Positions 1 to 8,706 of a stretch of DNA of 32,622 nucleotides are shown here, in pieces (positions within the stretch are counted from its first letter, which is position 1; every line of letters begins with the position of its first letter). The notes below the pieces were generated by a model, which saw only the letters and a program-made list of their open reading frames with translations, was not told the DNA's origin and ran no database searches. The DNA is from Planctomycetales bacterium (GTDB taxonomy: Bacteria; Planctomycetota; Planctomycetia; Planctomycetales; Planctomycetaceae): NCBI GenBank assembly GCA_026400835.1, contig JAPLOA010000052.1, forward strand, positions 1-32,622, written 5' to 3'. A program made the position numbers and the translations under genes.

Positions 1-88
1 CTAAGTCTGTCAATTCTAAAGTCCGACACCACCATCAAAGACAACGTCCGAGGCAAACGTCTGCTTGCAGGATGGAATTTGAACAACC

Positions 89-805
89 TCAAGAAGATTT
101 TGTCAGCTTTTCAAGCCACTTGAACGTGCGATTGCCCTGCCGCTCCGACAAATGGCCAAGGTATCGATTAGAACCGTATGCGGTAACAATCAGGCACCCT
201 CCCGGACGAACGACTCGCCGTAGTTCACTGGCCCACCCGGCCGCCTTATCGTAAGGGATGTGTGTAAAGACCGAGTTCGCCCACACGAAATCAAAATACT
301 GATCCGGGTAGGGCAAAACTGGTTCGGTAGTCAGCACCTTTGTGCGAACACGTCCGCCCAACTGCCGTTCAACTTCGCGAACAACTGGTTCTGTGACATC
401 GCATCCGTGCAATTCGGCGGCGAAAGCGTAGAAATGACGGATCAGCCGCCCGACCCCGACGCCGAAATCCAATATGCGTTCAAATGACCTGGGATCAAAT
501 CCGTGATCTCTCAGATCCTCGAGCAGTAGGATTGAAGCACGATAGCCGCTCGCGAAGAACACGTCTGCACCAGTCTTATTCGCCTGTTGAATCGATGCCA
601 CGAGTTCGCCGCTCGGCAAGAGTGACTCATCCGACTGAACCGGATGCATCGCCACACAATACTCCTCCCGCAGCATACGCTCGAGCCGCTGCCTCCAATA
701 CGTGCGTTCCTCGGCACGGTCCTTCGCTCGCTGCCTTTCCGCATGTCGGAGCGGCCCACCCATCAACGTCTTGATAGCTGTTAACACGTCTTCCACCCTC
801 TTCAC
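89..805 (-). CDS. Class I SAM-dependent methyltransferase
   Basis: The 238-residue protein has a Rossmann methyltransferase core. The SAM-binding glycine motif (ILDFGVGVGRL) lies near residue 112, an acidic strand-2 end (GCDVTEP) follows, and a post-motif segment (LRRVVRPGGCLIVTAYG) lies near residue 195. The first 80 residues are basic and rich in charged helix. It probably transfers a methyl group to a sugar or lipid in the surface-glycan pathway, because it is the last gene of a minus-strand run of glycan genes. The start is GTG with no strong ribosome-binding site; an internal ATG at 763 is an alternative. The substrate is not predictable. The 88 bases beyond its stop show nothing recognisable. 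Confidence 0.8.
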   Translation of the reverse strand: MKRVEDVLTAIKTLMGGPLRHAERQRAKDRAEERTYWRQRLERMLREEYCVAMHPVQSDESLLPSGELVASIQQANKTGADVFFASGYRASILLLEDLRDHGFDPRSFERILDFGVGVGRLIRHFYAFAAELHGCDVTEPVVREVERQLGGRVRTKVLTTEPVLPYPDQYFDFVWANSVFTHIPYDKAAGWASELRRVVRPGGCLIVTAYGSNRYLGHLSERQGNRTFKWLEKLTKSS

Positions 806-878
806 GAAACGGATCTTCGAATCGCATTCATGTCAACACTCTCGCTCCACTTCCGGCGGTGATGATGTCAGCATTGTG

Positions 879-1703
879 TCATCCACGTTTTCCTAATCGC
901 TGAAGCAACCCAGCGGCCTTGCGCCAAAGTGCTCCCACGCGCATCGGTCGATTTCCATCTAAGATATCCTTGCGTACGTAAGCTCGCATCAAAGTGAGTT
1001 TCACGTCCTCCTCGGAGATTAGGCCGGAATCACGAGCTTCTTTGAAGTACTGATGCCACAATTCGCCAAAGGGATGGTTTGGAAACTTCCAGGGTTGCCG
1101 CGAGAGATCGGTGTAATGAATCAACTTCGTGTTTGAATCAAAGCGATCAAACTCGTTCCACGTCGGGGCGAGTTCCGCAATTGTGTAAGGTCGATGCTGC
1201 AGGAAATGGCCAGCAAACCGGGAGAAGTCGGAGTACGAGTAACGGCCTGCATCAATTTCGTCAAAAATCGTCTCTAACTCAAAGCGACATCGACCGCAAT
1301 TGAATAGCATAACGCTGGTCGCCCACATCGAATCTCCATACTCTTTCACCGCCCGAAAGTCGACGTCATCCATCGGTGTGTCAAACAGCTCACCAATATC
1401 GCCCAGACAGATCATGTCGGAGTCGAGGTAGATGGCTCTTCCCTGATAGTCGCACATCTGCGGAATTAGGTACCGATACAAGCTGAACTCGGTGACGTTG
1501 CGGTACTTCATCTCCAGGGACATGGGCGCGAGAAATGGGGGGGCGTCGTTCCGCTCAATGGCGTTATGAGTGCCGTTGATCACCCAGATCTCGAGGGGTC
1601 GCTTGGAATTCTTCCGCAGCGAGTAGATCAGGGTCTTCCGTTCGAGCAGGCTGGCCTCGCCGGAGCCGATGAACACTCGCACTGGAGCCGAGGCGTCAGA
1701 CAT
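879..1703 (-). CDS. Glycosyltransferase family 8-like protein
   Basis: The 274-residue protein resembles GT8 (glycogenin/LgtC-type) glycosyltransferases, which use a nucleotide sugar and a divalent metal. The metal-binding DxD is D94-S-D96 inside AIYLDSDMICLGDIGELF, the GT8 hallmark. A later HYTDLSRQPWKF segment corresponds to the family's C-terminal HxxGxxKPW-type motif. It is cytoplasmic with no signal peptide. Its ATG overlaps the 3' end of the upstream FkbM methyltransferase by 8 bases, so the two are probably translationally coupled. It likely adds a sugar to the exported polysaccharide. The donor and acceptor cannot be read from the sequence. Confidence 0.82.
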   Translation of the reverse strand: MSDASAPVRVFIGSGEASLLERKTLIYSLRKNSKRPLEIWVINGTHNAIERNDAPPFLAPMSLEMKYRNVTEFSLYRYLIPQMCDYQGRAIYLDSDMICLGDIGELFDTPMDDVDFRAVKEYGDSMWATSVMLFNCGRCRFELETIFDEIDAGRYSYSDFSRFAGHFLQHRPYTIAELAPTWNEFDRFDSNTKLIHYTDLSRQPWKFPNHPFGELWHQYFKEARDSGLISEEDVKLTLMRAYVRKDILDGNRPMRVGALWRKAAGLLQRLGKRG

Positions 1704-2589
1704 GTTGAGTTCCTTGGTTCGCCGGGTGCTGGGGCGACCGGCGGTAGATCAGGTTATGGGCGACCGTCGCCGGGTCGCTCCCCGTCCGCAGCCTCTCAAG
1801 GCCGGCAGCCGTATCATGCCGTTCGATACGCTCAAATCCGCAGTCGCTCATTGTGGACGCGATTCGGTCTATACACCCGGCATTGACCTCGACCTGCACC
1901 TCCCGCGGCGCCAGCACGTCAGTCAGCAGCCGGCGCATCCCCGCGAGGATGAGCGGCTCATTCCCGTCAACGTCGATCTTGATGTGGGTCGGCGGAAGAA
2001 TGGCGCCCGCCTCCACCAATCGATCGACCGACGTGGCCTGTTTCAACTCCACGGCTTCCGGAGTGAACGCGCGGTCGTCGCCATCTTTCAGGCGGTCGAG
2101 TTGACTCATGGAACTGCCCGAAGTGAGGGAGAAATAATTGAAGGGCAGCATTTGCTCGTCCTGGTGCAACGCGACGCACAGAGTGGTGATGCGTTCGCCA
2201 AAGCTGTTCGACGCAATGTTCCGCAACAAGCTCGAACAGTTGAGCAGATGGGGCTCAAAGGCGAAGACCCGCCCCGCGGGCCCGACTCGCAACGCCGCCA
2301 GAAGGGAGTAAATGCCGATGTTTGCACCAACATCGTAGAAAACGTCGCCCGGACCGACCGAGCGGCTGATCCAGGCCACGGTTCCGGCTTCCTTGTGAAG
2401 CAGCGATGTCGCCCGCCACTGCTCCATCTCCGACGTGGCGACGAATCGCAAATTGCCATGGGGAGTAGCGACATCGATCAGTCGCGGTGCTCCGTTGGTC
2501 GGAGCGCCGGAGCGGCGGTTGTCAGTCAGGCGCGAAACCACTCCCACGATGCGCCGGATGATGTTGGGAGCTTGCGGTTTAGAAGTCAC
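1696..2589 (-). CDS. FkbM family methyltransferase
   Basis: The 297-residue protein carries the FkbM signature. Motif I is VFYDVGANIGIYSLLAA (from about residue 83), and the second family motif HIKIDVDGNEPLILAGM falls around residue 200. FkbM enzymes are SAM-dependent O-methyltransferases that often modify sugars of polysaccharides or antibiotics. The gene overlaps both neighbours, by 11 bases with the oxygenase upstream and by 8 bases with the GT8 gene downstream, which marks it as part of one operon. A 312-codon open frame on the opposite strand is a shadow of this gene. Confidence 0.88.
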   Translation of the reverse strand: MTSKPQAPNIIRRIVGVVSRLTDNRRSGAPTNGAPRLIDVATPHGNLRFVATSEMEQWRATSLLHKEAGTVAWISRSVGPGDVFYDVGANIGIYSLLAALRVGPAGRVFAFEPHLLNCSSLLRNIASNSFGERITTLCVALHQDEQMLPFNYFSLTSGSSMSQLDRLKDGDDRAFTPEAVELKQATSVDRLVEAGAILPPTHIKIDVDGNEPLILAGMRRLLTDVLAPREVQVEVNAGCIDRIASTMSDCGFERIERHDTAAGLERLRTGSDPATVAHNLIYRRSPQHPANQGTQHV

Positions 2590-3346
2590 TGGACGCCTCG
2601 ATATTGATGGTCAGGGTGCGGCGCATGGCGTGGGGAGCATCGGCTGTCATCGGTCGCACGGCGTGCCATGAATTGAATGTCTTCACAAAGACAACCAATT
2701 GATTTGGAACAAAATCAAAGGTTTTAATTACGTCGACTTCTGAAAACTCCGCCTGCCGGTTTACGTGATTGAAACTGTGACGAGGCTCCTTCACACGCAG
2801 TACATCCGTTCCGCCGCCCCACGCGATATTCCATTCGCCGATAGTCACAATCGAATACACCAGTGTGATCAGTTTCTGTGGAGCGTCGGTGTGGGGTTTG
2901 ATGCAACCGCCGGCGCTGGGCATCATGGAAAACTCGAATCTGGACCTTAACTGCGACGCCTTGCGACGACTGAGACGACGCCAAAACGATTCCGTGAAAG
3001 TACGCGGCTTTAAGTCACTAAGTCCTGACTGCGGCGATATGCCCAGATCGATGTGTTGTTTTCGCAAGCCTTCAATAACTCGATCGATAAAGTCAGTACT
3101 CTTGATCTCCTGCCAAACGGCGTTCCAGACGGGGTCACTTTTAACCACTCGGGAATATTGGTCTGGATGGTTCCGTTCCGACAACGAGTACTTCAGGCCA
3201 AGAGCGGGCATGTAGCAAAAGTGCTCTTGCGCGGGCCATGCGGCTACCATCCGCTCGTAAAACTCAGGGTTGACGACGTCGCGCTGGTAACCAATTGGGA
3301 ACGGCTCGTAGTCGAACTCCAGGTTGTCGAAGCGAAAGAATGACAT
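2579..3346 (-). CDS. 2-oxoglutarate/Fe(II)-dependent oxygenase-like protein
   Basis: The 255-residue protein has the facial triad expected of 2OG-Fe(II) dioxygenases: H152-x-D154 (PHTDAPQK), a distal H228 (NSWHAVRPM) and a 2OG-anchoring arginine at 242/243 (RRTLTINIE). Spacing and the surrounding beta-strand pattern fit the 2OG-FeII_Oxy_3 type. It presumably hydroxylates or oxidises a glycan or its carrier, given that it lies between methyltransferase genes of the same operon. It overlaps the FkbM gene by 11 bases. The start is ATG, followed by MSFFRFDNLEF. The substrate is unknown. Confidence 0.72.
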   Translation of the reverse strand: MSFFRFDNLEFDYEPFPIGYQRDVVNPEFYERMVAAWPAQEHFCYMPALGLKYSLSERNHPDQYSRVVKSDPVWNAVWQEIKSTDFIDRVIEGLRKQHIDLGISPQSGLSDLKPRTFTESFWRRLSRRKASQLRSRFEFSMMPSAGGCIKPHTDAPQKLITLVYSIVTIGEWNIAWGGGTDVLRVKEPRHSFNHVNRQAEFSEVDVIKTFDFVPNQLVVFVKTFNSWHAVRPMTADAPHAMRRTLTINIEASSDF

Positions 3347-3396
3347 GCGTTTAGTTCATTGCGGTTGGTGTTGTTGAGTTGTTGTTTTCAGCACAC

Positions 3397-4593
3397 TCAA
3401 CGTGCGAAAAACGATAACGCACGGATCACGCGAGTCGGCAGATTCCAGAACGCCTGGCGACACTGGCGGAGACGTCTCCGCAACTGCGGAAGGCAGAGTC
3501 CGTAGTGGAACCTGCGCTCCGTCCGCTCGAGATATCTCCGGACAAACTCTCCGTTCTGATGGACGCAGACCGTCGAATCGTCAACCTCGGCAGGGGCGAA
3601 TTCAATCCACATCTCAGCGGCATGCGACCAAGGAGTTTCGAGCGACGGCGGCGTCACACGCCGGGCATGCCGTCCGACTCGTTGTGCCAGAAGATCTAAA
3701 CCCCGATGGCTATAATTGAAAATGTGTGCCACGTGAAAATATTGGAGGGCGTCTCCGGCGGGGAATTCACTGCGGTCGATGCCGAGGATGTCGGGGACAA
3801 TATGGAGCAGGACGCCGTTGGGCTTAAGCAGTCGTGCTGCATTGCGCAATTGCTCTTCAGGATTCCAGACATGTTCGAATACGTGGTGGCTGAAGACCAG
3901 ATCGCAGGACTGAGGGCCGAGCCTTTCGAGAGTCTGAGCGATTGGTTCTTGTCGGACTCCGCCGAGACCGCGTGACTGCGCATACGTGACCAGTCGCGCA
4001 TCGTACTCGCAACCGGCGCAATCCCAGCCAGCCTCGGCGAAGACCGAGAGTGCGCCGCCGGCGCCGCAGCCGATCTCCAGGACGCGCCGGCCTTGCCCGC
4101 CGGAACTCATCAATGAACGAAGGACCTTTTCGCCGTACGCGGCCTGTCGCGAGAAGTACGCGGGCAGGTCGGGCGAGCGTCGATACAGTCCCTGGTAATG
4201 CTGAGTGTAGAAGTGCTCAACCGAAGGTTCATCAAGGTATGGGTCGAAACGGAGCGTGCCACAGGTTTCGCACACCACGGTGTCCAGCGGTAATCCATAC
4301 CGGTCTATGGTGGCGACGGTCGTGCTTGCGGCGGTCTCGCCGCACGGACACTTGGACTCCGTCAGATGAAACGTACCCTGTTCAAGCATCGCCCGAAACG
4401 CGGCAATCTGTGCGACCTGGTCCGAAGCCAGAGAGGCCGATGGATCCGCGAAGCGACGATCGAAGCGCGGCGAGATGATCGCCGAGGATCGTTGAGAACT
4501 TGAGATCCCGTTCATTCTTGTCACGGCACACGGCCACGTGCTCCCGGCTTCGTGTGCATTAGCCGAGGGTGGGGCATTCGAACACTGGGTCAT
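3397..4593 (-). CDS. Zinc-ribbon SAM-dependent methyltransferase
   Basis: The 398-residue protein has two parts. A four-cysteine zinc-ribbon-like N-terminal unit (C82-x-C84 and C108-x2-C111) resembles that of sugar C-methyltransferases. A class I methyltransferase domain follows, with motif I VLEIGCGAGG at residues 171-180, the acidic strand-2 end GCEYD, and LVFSHHVFEHV. The first 70 residues are low in structure and may not all be translated; ATGs exist at residues 1 and 27. The first ATG overlaps the upstream TylF stop as ATGA, which favours the long form. It probably modifies a nucleotide sugar or the growing glycan. Confidence 0.8.
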   Translation of the reverse strand: MTQCSNAPPSANAHEAGSTWPCAVTRMNGISSSQRSSAIISPRFDRRFADPSASLASDQVAQIAAFRAMLEQGTFHLTESKCPCGETAASTTVATIDRYGLPLDTVVCETCGTLRFDPYLDEPSVEHFYTQHYQGLYRRSPDLPAYFSRQAAYGEKVLRSLMSSGGQGRRVLEIGCGAGGALSVFAEAGWDCAGCEYDARLVTYAQSRGLGGVRQEPIAQTLERLGPQSCDLVFSHHVFEHVWNPEEQLRNAARLLKPNGVLLHIVPDILGIDRSEFPAGDALQYFHVAHIFNYSHRGLDLLAQRVGRHARRVTPPSLETPWSHAAEMWIEFAPAEVDDSTVCVHQNGEFVRRYLERTERRFHYGLCLPQLRRRLRQCRQAFWNLPTRVIRALSFFAR

Positions 4594-5357
4594 GGATTGT
4601 TTCCGCCGCGGATGGATTCGTTGGTGGCGAGGCGGAACAGAACGGCTTGGCCGGTGGTCAGCTCGACGAGGGGCGCGTTCGTATTCTGCACAAATTCATC
4701 GACAGCCTGCCGCGCGCCCGGACAAGTGCGAAAACCATAGTCGTCGCACACAATGATGCCCCCGTTCACCAGTCTCGGGTAAAAGAAGGCCAGCGCATGA
4801 GCAGTCGGTTCGTATAAATCGAGATCAATGTGTGCAAATCGAAAGGGGAACTCCGAGCAAGGTTCGAGCACCTCAGGAATCCAGCCCTGGACTAATTCGC
4901 AGAACGGGAATTCCTTCAGATGTTGTCGGGCCGTCGCGTAATTCGCGGTTAGATCCCCGGAGTTCCAGGCGTCGCCATCTGAGGTAGTCGGTTCTGGCAA
5001 ACCAGCGAACGAATCGAAGGCCCAATGCCGTTCGCCGTCGCTATAGCTGTCGCGGAGAACCTCGCAAATCACAGCCGAACTGACGCCAGTAAAGACTCCG
5101 CACTCGGCAGTCTGTCCGCGGAGACGTAAAACCATTCCGGCGAACTGGGCCAGCGTAAATCGACGATCCAGAATCCGCTTCCAGTCGCCGACCCCCGTCG
5201 GCCCCGCGTCCGGTCGTAGATGCCGCTCGAAGCGACTCAGCCAGCGCTCGTCATTCCACCAGACAACCTTTGGGTTGAATGTTCTCGCAGGTGGCACTGA
5301 TCGACGAAAGAGCCAATTGAGCACGTGAGTCGTATTCCCGGATGTAATGTTGAGCAA
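4590..5357 (-). CDS. TylF/MycF-family O-methyltransferase
   Basis: The 255-residue protein matches the macrocin O-methyltransferase (TylF) family, which methylates sugar hydroxyls using SAM and a metal ion. Visible landmarks are AECGVFTGVSSAVICEVL near residue 85, HIDLDLYEPTAHALAFFYPRL near 175 and GGIIVCDDYGF with the metal-binding acidic pair near 200. The open frame has no ATG at its 5' end. TTG at 5357 is the first candidate and GTG at residue 12 the next, neither with a good ribosome-binding site. It follows the ABC ATPase stop by 13 bases and overlaps the next gene by 4 bases. Confidence 0.85.
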   Translation of the reverse strand: MLNITSGNTTHVLNWLFRRSVPPARTFNPKVVWWNDERWLSRFERHLRPDAGPTGVGDWKRILDRRFTLAQFAGMVLRLRGQTAECGVFTGVSSAVICEVLRDSYSDGERHWAFDSFAGLPEPTTSDGDAWNSGDLTANYATARQHLKEFPFCELVQGWIPEVLEPCSEFPFRFAHIDLDLYEPTAHALAFFYPRLVNGGIIVCDDYGFRTCPGARQAVDEFVQNTNAPLVELTTGQAVLFRLATNESIRGGNNP

Positions 5358-5370
5358 TCGTCTGTTTCAA

Positions 5371-6678
5371 TCATTCGCGGTGCGCTGCGACCGCATGTCC
5401 TGTCATGAATTCGAGTTTGTCCGTGGCGTTCAGCGACAAGATTTCCCAGTGATGTGGTTGATGGACGAGTCCAACCTGCGATGCCGCAATTGGGTCTGGA
5501 GAGACATCGAACTGCGCTTCACCCCAATCCAGAATGTCCAAGACCTCGAATGGAGGGTGCTCCAATCGCAGTTTCAGATCATACGTGCCGTGTGTCAGAC
5601 AACAGGCGTCCCAGATCAACTGGACTTCCGTGGTCAACGAATCGAGGACGAGTTCCCCGAGGCTGTCTTTCGTCAAGAATGCGGCGGACATAAGTTCCGG
5701 TGAATCCACACTACGGATGCCGACGAACAGTGCCAGGTCCTTGCAGCGGATGGGAGCTTGAAGCGTCACGGCGAGCGATGCAGGCTTTCCGGAAATCAGA
5801 CTCGCGAGCGGATGCCCCGCTGGGTCCCTCCACTGAACGTCAACGATTCTTGGACCGTCAAAGGCCTCCCGTCTCCGTTTGAAAGGGAAACTTGCTGTGG
5901 AGCCGACGTTTCCCGACTGAGGAATGTTCGCCTTACGATACTGAGCCAAAGCTGCGCTGATCTCTCCGACAAAGATAGATCGTCCAGCACAGAGAACTAC
6001 GCCACTGTCACAAGTCGCTTTGACCAGTTGCTCGCTGTGCGACACGAGAATTAGTGCCGTGCCGGCCCGCCGGAGTTCGGCGATAACACGATAACACTTC
6101 ATTCGAAACGCCAAATCCCCTACTGCCAGCACTTCGTCAATCAAAAGTATATCGGGCTCCAAGTGGGCTGCGACAGCGAAGCCCAGGCGGACGCGCATCC
6201 CGCTCGAGTAACTCTTGACTGGTGCGTCAATGGCATCCCCGATATCAGCGAAGGCAATGATCTCATCAAGTCGACGGTCTGTCTCGCGTTTCGACATTCC
6301 GAGAATCGCCGCATTGACGTAAATGTTCTCGCGACCGCTCAGTAGCGGATGAAAGCCCGCCCCTAACTCGATAAGTGCGCCCACTCGACCACGGATTCGA
6401 ATGCTGCCCGCATCGGGCTTAATCAGGCCATTCAACATCTTCAAGAGCGTGCTTTTCCCGGCCCCGTTTGCGCCGATAAGCCCGAAACATTCGCCACGAC
6501 GCAGTTCGAACGAAACGTTATTCACTGCCCAGAACTCGCCTGCACGCAGGTCTGGGCCGCCAGATGCCAGACCGCAGAGTGCTCCGGCAATATCCTGCAG
6601 GCCATACCACAGTGATTGCTTCAGATTGCGGCAGAAGCGTTTGGAAACACGGTTGACTTCAACGAGTACATCGCTCAC
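5371..6678 (-). CDS. Polysaccharide ABC exporter ATP-binding protein (Wzt-like)
   Basis: This is the ATPase of an ABC exporter for surface polysaccharide, 435 residues from the chosen start. Walker A (GANGAGKST) is at residues 69-77, the signature is YSSGM, Walker B is DILLIDE and the H-loop is LVSHS. The RVGALIELGAGFHPLLSGRENI stretch is typical of KpsT/Wzt proteins. Residues from about 255 on form a beta-rich extension like the glycan-binding C-terminal domain of Wzt, which recognises the capped end of the chain. The frame stays open 49 codons further upstream, but GTG at 6678 is the start. It has GGAGGA just ahead and lies 11 bases after the permease stop, while the extension reads as non-conserved antisense to the permease. 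Confidence 0.92.
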   Translation of the reverse strand: MSDVLVEVNRVSKRFCRNLKQSLWYGLQDIAGALCGLASGGPDLRAGEFWAVNNVSFELRRGECFGLIGANGAGKSTLLKMLNGLIKPDAGSIRIRGRVGALIELGAGFHPLLSGRENIYVNAAILGMSKRETDRRLDEIIAFADIGDAIDAPVKSYSSGMRVRLGFAVAAHLEPDILLIDEVLAVGDLAFRMKCYRVIAELRRAGTALILVSHSEQLVKATCDSGVVLCAGRSIFVGEISAALAQYRKANIPQSGNVGSTASFPFKRRREAFDGPRIVDVQWRDPAGHPLASLISGKPASLAVTLQAPIRCKDLALFVGIRSVDSPELMSAAFLTKDSLGELVLDSLTTEVQLIWDACCLTHGTYDLKLRLEHPPFEVLDILDWGEAQFDVSPDPIAASQVGLVHQPHHWEILSLNATDKLEFMTGHAVAAHRE

Positions 6679-6689
6679 GGTTCGTCCTC

Positions 6690-7670
6690 CTACGTACTCA
6701 ACCGTGCGATGATGTGAGGCATCGCGATTCGGTACGAAACCCAACCCGCCATCAGACAGGCCATCGTGCCTGCAGTGATGGCGATATACGCCCCAAGGTG
6801 TGTGACCTCGGAGCCCGTCAGCCATTGGCGACAGGTGATCAATAGCGGACTAACCGGATTGGCCCAGGTCAAAATGCTTGCGGGCCATGATGTTGGCGGG
6901 GGATAAACCGCGGGCGTCAGGAAGAACCAGATTGGCGTGATAACTTGAATTGCTCGGCCCACGTCGCCATACAACATCGCCAACGGCAGCAGCAGAATCC
7001 CAACAACAAATCCCAAAAGCATTAGCGACAATAGACCCGCTGGAACAAGGAACACCCCTGAACCCGGAAATACTCCATAGTAGAAGAGCACTCCGGCCAG
7101 TAACACCAGGCGTACCATTGTCTGAAATGCCGCTTGGGCAAAAGCGGACATCAGTAATGCCTCCCGCGGAAAGTTGACCTTCGCCAACATGGATGCAGCT
7201 CCTCCGACAACCGTCAGCGGAGTCACCATGGCCGACACAAAAGCTTCCCACAAGACCAGACCGGTGAGAACGAAGACCGGGTACGGCAGAGTCGAATCTC
7301 CAAATGCAAACACTTTAGTAGAATGAAGAAAGACCCATACGCCCATCGAAACCAGCGGAGGCAGCAAAAGCCACAAATAGCCCAGGATCGATTCACGAAA
7401 CTGTCCACTAAAGTCCCGAACGAATAATCGCCAGGCAAGTTCACGGCTTCGAATCAGATCCGCAAACATCGAACGCAGCATCAGAAATGGGCGCCGTAGT
7501 TCTGAGTCTGGGGTGTACAGCACCTCGGCAAGCAAGTCCGGCGAACGCGGTATTTCTGACGGAGGCTCCATGAGTGAGTTCGCAGAGTCTTCAGAGTCTA
7601 CCAACTTACCGCCCCAACTCGATTGTTTCTGATTGACTCCATTATCGAAAGCCTGCCCGGGTAAGGTCAT
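6690..7670 (-). CDS. ABC-2 type polysaccharide exporter permease
   Basis: This is the membrane partner of the adjacent ATPase, of the Wzm/KpsM class. A short amphipathic cytoplasmic segment (SRELAWRLFVRDFSGQFRESILG) is followed by about six hydrophobic spans, the usual ABC2_membrane layout. It moves an undecaprenyl- or lipid-linked glycan across the inner membrane. The start is uncertain. ATG at 7670 would overlap kdsD by 29 bases, ATG at 7571 would leave a 70-base gap, and neither has a clear ribosome-binding site. The conserved part begins well after both. The open frame extends to a TTG at 7709, inside kdsD. Confidence 0.88.
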   Translation of the reverse strand: MTLPGQAFDNGVNQKQSSWGGKLVDSEDSANSLMEPPSEIPRSPDLLAEVLYTPDSELRRPFLMLRSMFADLIRSRELAWRLFVRDFSGQFRESILGYLWLLLPPLVSMGVWVFLHSTKVFAFGDSTLPYPVFVLTGLVLWEAFVSAMVTPLTVVGGAASMLAKVNFPREALLMSAFAQAAFQTMVRLVLLAGVLFYYGVFPGSGVFLVPAGLLSLMLLGFVVGILLLPLAMLYGDVGRAIQVITPIWFFLTPAVYPPPTSWPASILTWANPVSPLLITCRQWLTGSEVTHLGAYIAITAGTMACLMAGWVSYRIAMPHIIARLST

Positions 7671-8640
7671 GCAGATGAATCGCCCCCACAAGGTTCTCCT
7701 CGTTATCAAGAACTGGAAGAACCGTGACGGAGTTGGCTTTCATGACGTCGAGCGCTTCGCATGCCAGCCGATCCTGAGTAATCGTTTTGGCCTCAGTTGT
7801 CATTACATCTGAGACGAGCAGATTCAGGGGATTTGGATTCGCCTGAAGCAGTCTTCTCAAATCGCCATCGGTAAAAATTCCCAGCAATCGACCAGACTCA
7901 TTCGTGATGAATGTTGCCCCAAGTCTTTTGCGGGAGACTTCAAGCAAAGCTTCACTTACGACAGCAGTTTGTGGGACCAAGGGTATCTCGGAACCAGAAT
8001 GCATCAACTCGGATATCCGCCACAGGAGTCGTCTCCCCAGCAATCCTGCCGGATGTAGTTTAGAAAAGTCCTGCTTGCTAAAGCTTCGGCCTTTCATCAG
8101 CGCTATCGCGAAGGCATCACCCAATGCCAGCATCGCAGTGGTGCTCGATGTCGGCAGACAGTCAAGCGGATCCGCCTCTTCGGGAACATTCAGTTCCACA
8201 ACGATGCCAGAGAGCCTCCCAATTGTTGACTGATTTGATCGGGTCACAGCAAGCACCGGCATCCCTCGTCGCCTTACCGCAGCAACGACATCAGTTACTT
8301 CGTCAGTCTCTCCACTAACGCTTAATGCAAGCAGAACATCGAGATCGGACACGCTGCCAAGGTCTCCGTGACAGGCTTCGGCCGGATGAAGAAAGAATGA
8401 CGGCGTGCCACTGCTGGAAAACGTTGCGGATATTTTGCGCCCGACCAATCCAGCTTTTCCCATGCCCGTTACGACAACATGCCCTCTGCAGTTCTTCAGT
8501 AGGTCAAATGCATCCACAATCCGTTCGTTCAACGTACTTTCGACTTGCTCGATTGCACGCCTTTCAGCAGCAAGCACTGTTTGAATATCACCAAGAACCT
8601 GTTTGCGGTGAGCCTCAGCGACTGTTAACTGCTCTAACAC
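7642..8640 (-). CDS. kdsD: Arabinose-5-phosphate isomerase, SIS plus paired CBS domains
   Basis: The 332-residue protein is a KdsD/KpsF-type D-arabinose 5-phosphate isomerase, which converts D-ribulose 5-phosphate to D-arabinose 5-phosphate, the first step of KDO synthesis. The SIS domain spans roughly residues 35-180 (VVVTGMGKAGLVGRK, HPAEACHGDLG, SVSGETDE). Two CBS modules fill residues 205-330 and probably sense nucleotide or sugar phosphate. The start is GTG with GGTGAG just before it. It lies 66 bases downstream of kdsB on the same strand, so the two KDO genes are probably co-transcribed with the exporter. Length is normal for the family. Confidence 0.93.
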   Translation of the reverse strand: MLEQLTVAEAHRKQVLGDIQTVLAAERRAIEQVESTLNERIVDAFDLLKNCRGHVVVTGMGKAGLVGRKISATFSSSGTPSFFLHPAEACHGDLGSVSDLDVLLALSVSGETDEVTDVVAAVRRRGMPVLAVTRSNQSTIGRLSGIVVELNVPEEADPLDCLPTSSTTAMLALGDAFAIALMKGRSFSKQDFSKLHPAGLLGRRLLWRISELMHSGSEIPLVPQTAVVSEALLEVSRKRLGATFITNESGRLLGIFTDGDLRRLLQANPNPLNLLVSDVMTTEAKTITQDRLACEALDVMKANSVTVLPVLDNEENLVGAIHLHDLTRAGFR

Positions 8641-8706
8641 ATCTCACCCAGTCGTGGAGGCCTCTTGAAGAACTGCTGCACACGTGATTTCAATAACCAA
8701 ACTCGG

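Noticed and set aside
1669-2607. A 312-codon plus-strand open frame opposite the FkbM gene
   Set aside because: Its translation has no domain and is rich in Arg, Gln and Asp from antisense codon use. The minus strand encodes an unmistakable methyltransferase.
6679-6825. A 49-residue N-terminal extension of the exporter ATPase
   Set aside because: It lies within the permease gene and has no conserved residues. GTG at 6678 has a strong ribosome-binding site and gives the family N-terminus.
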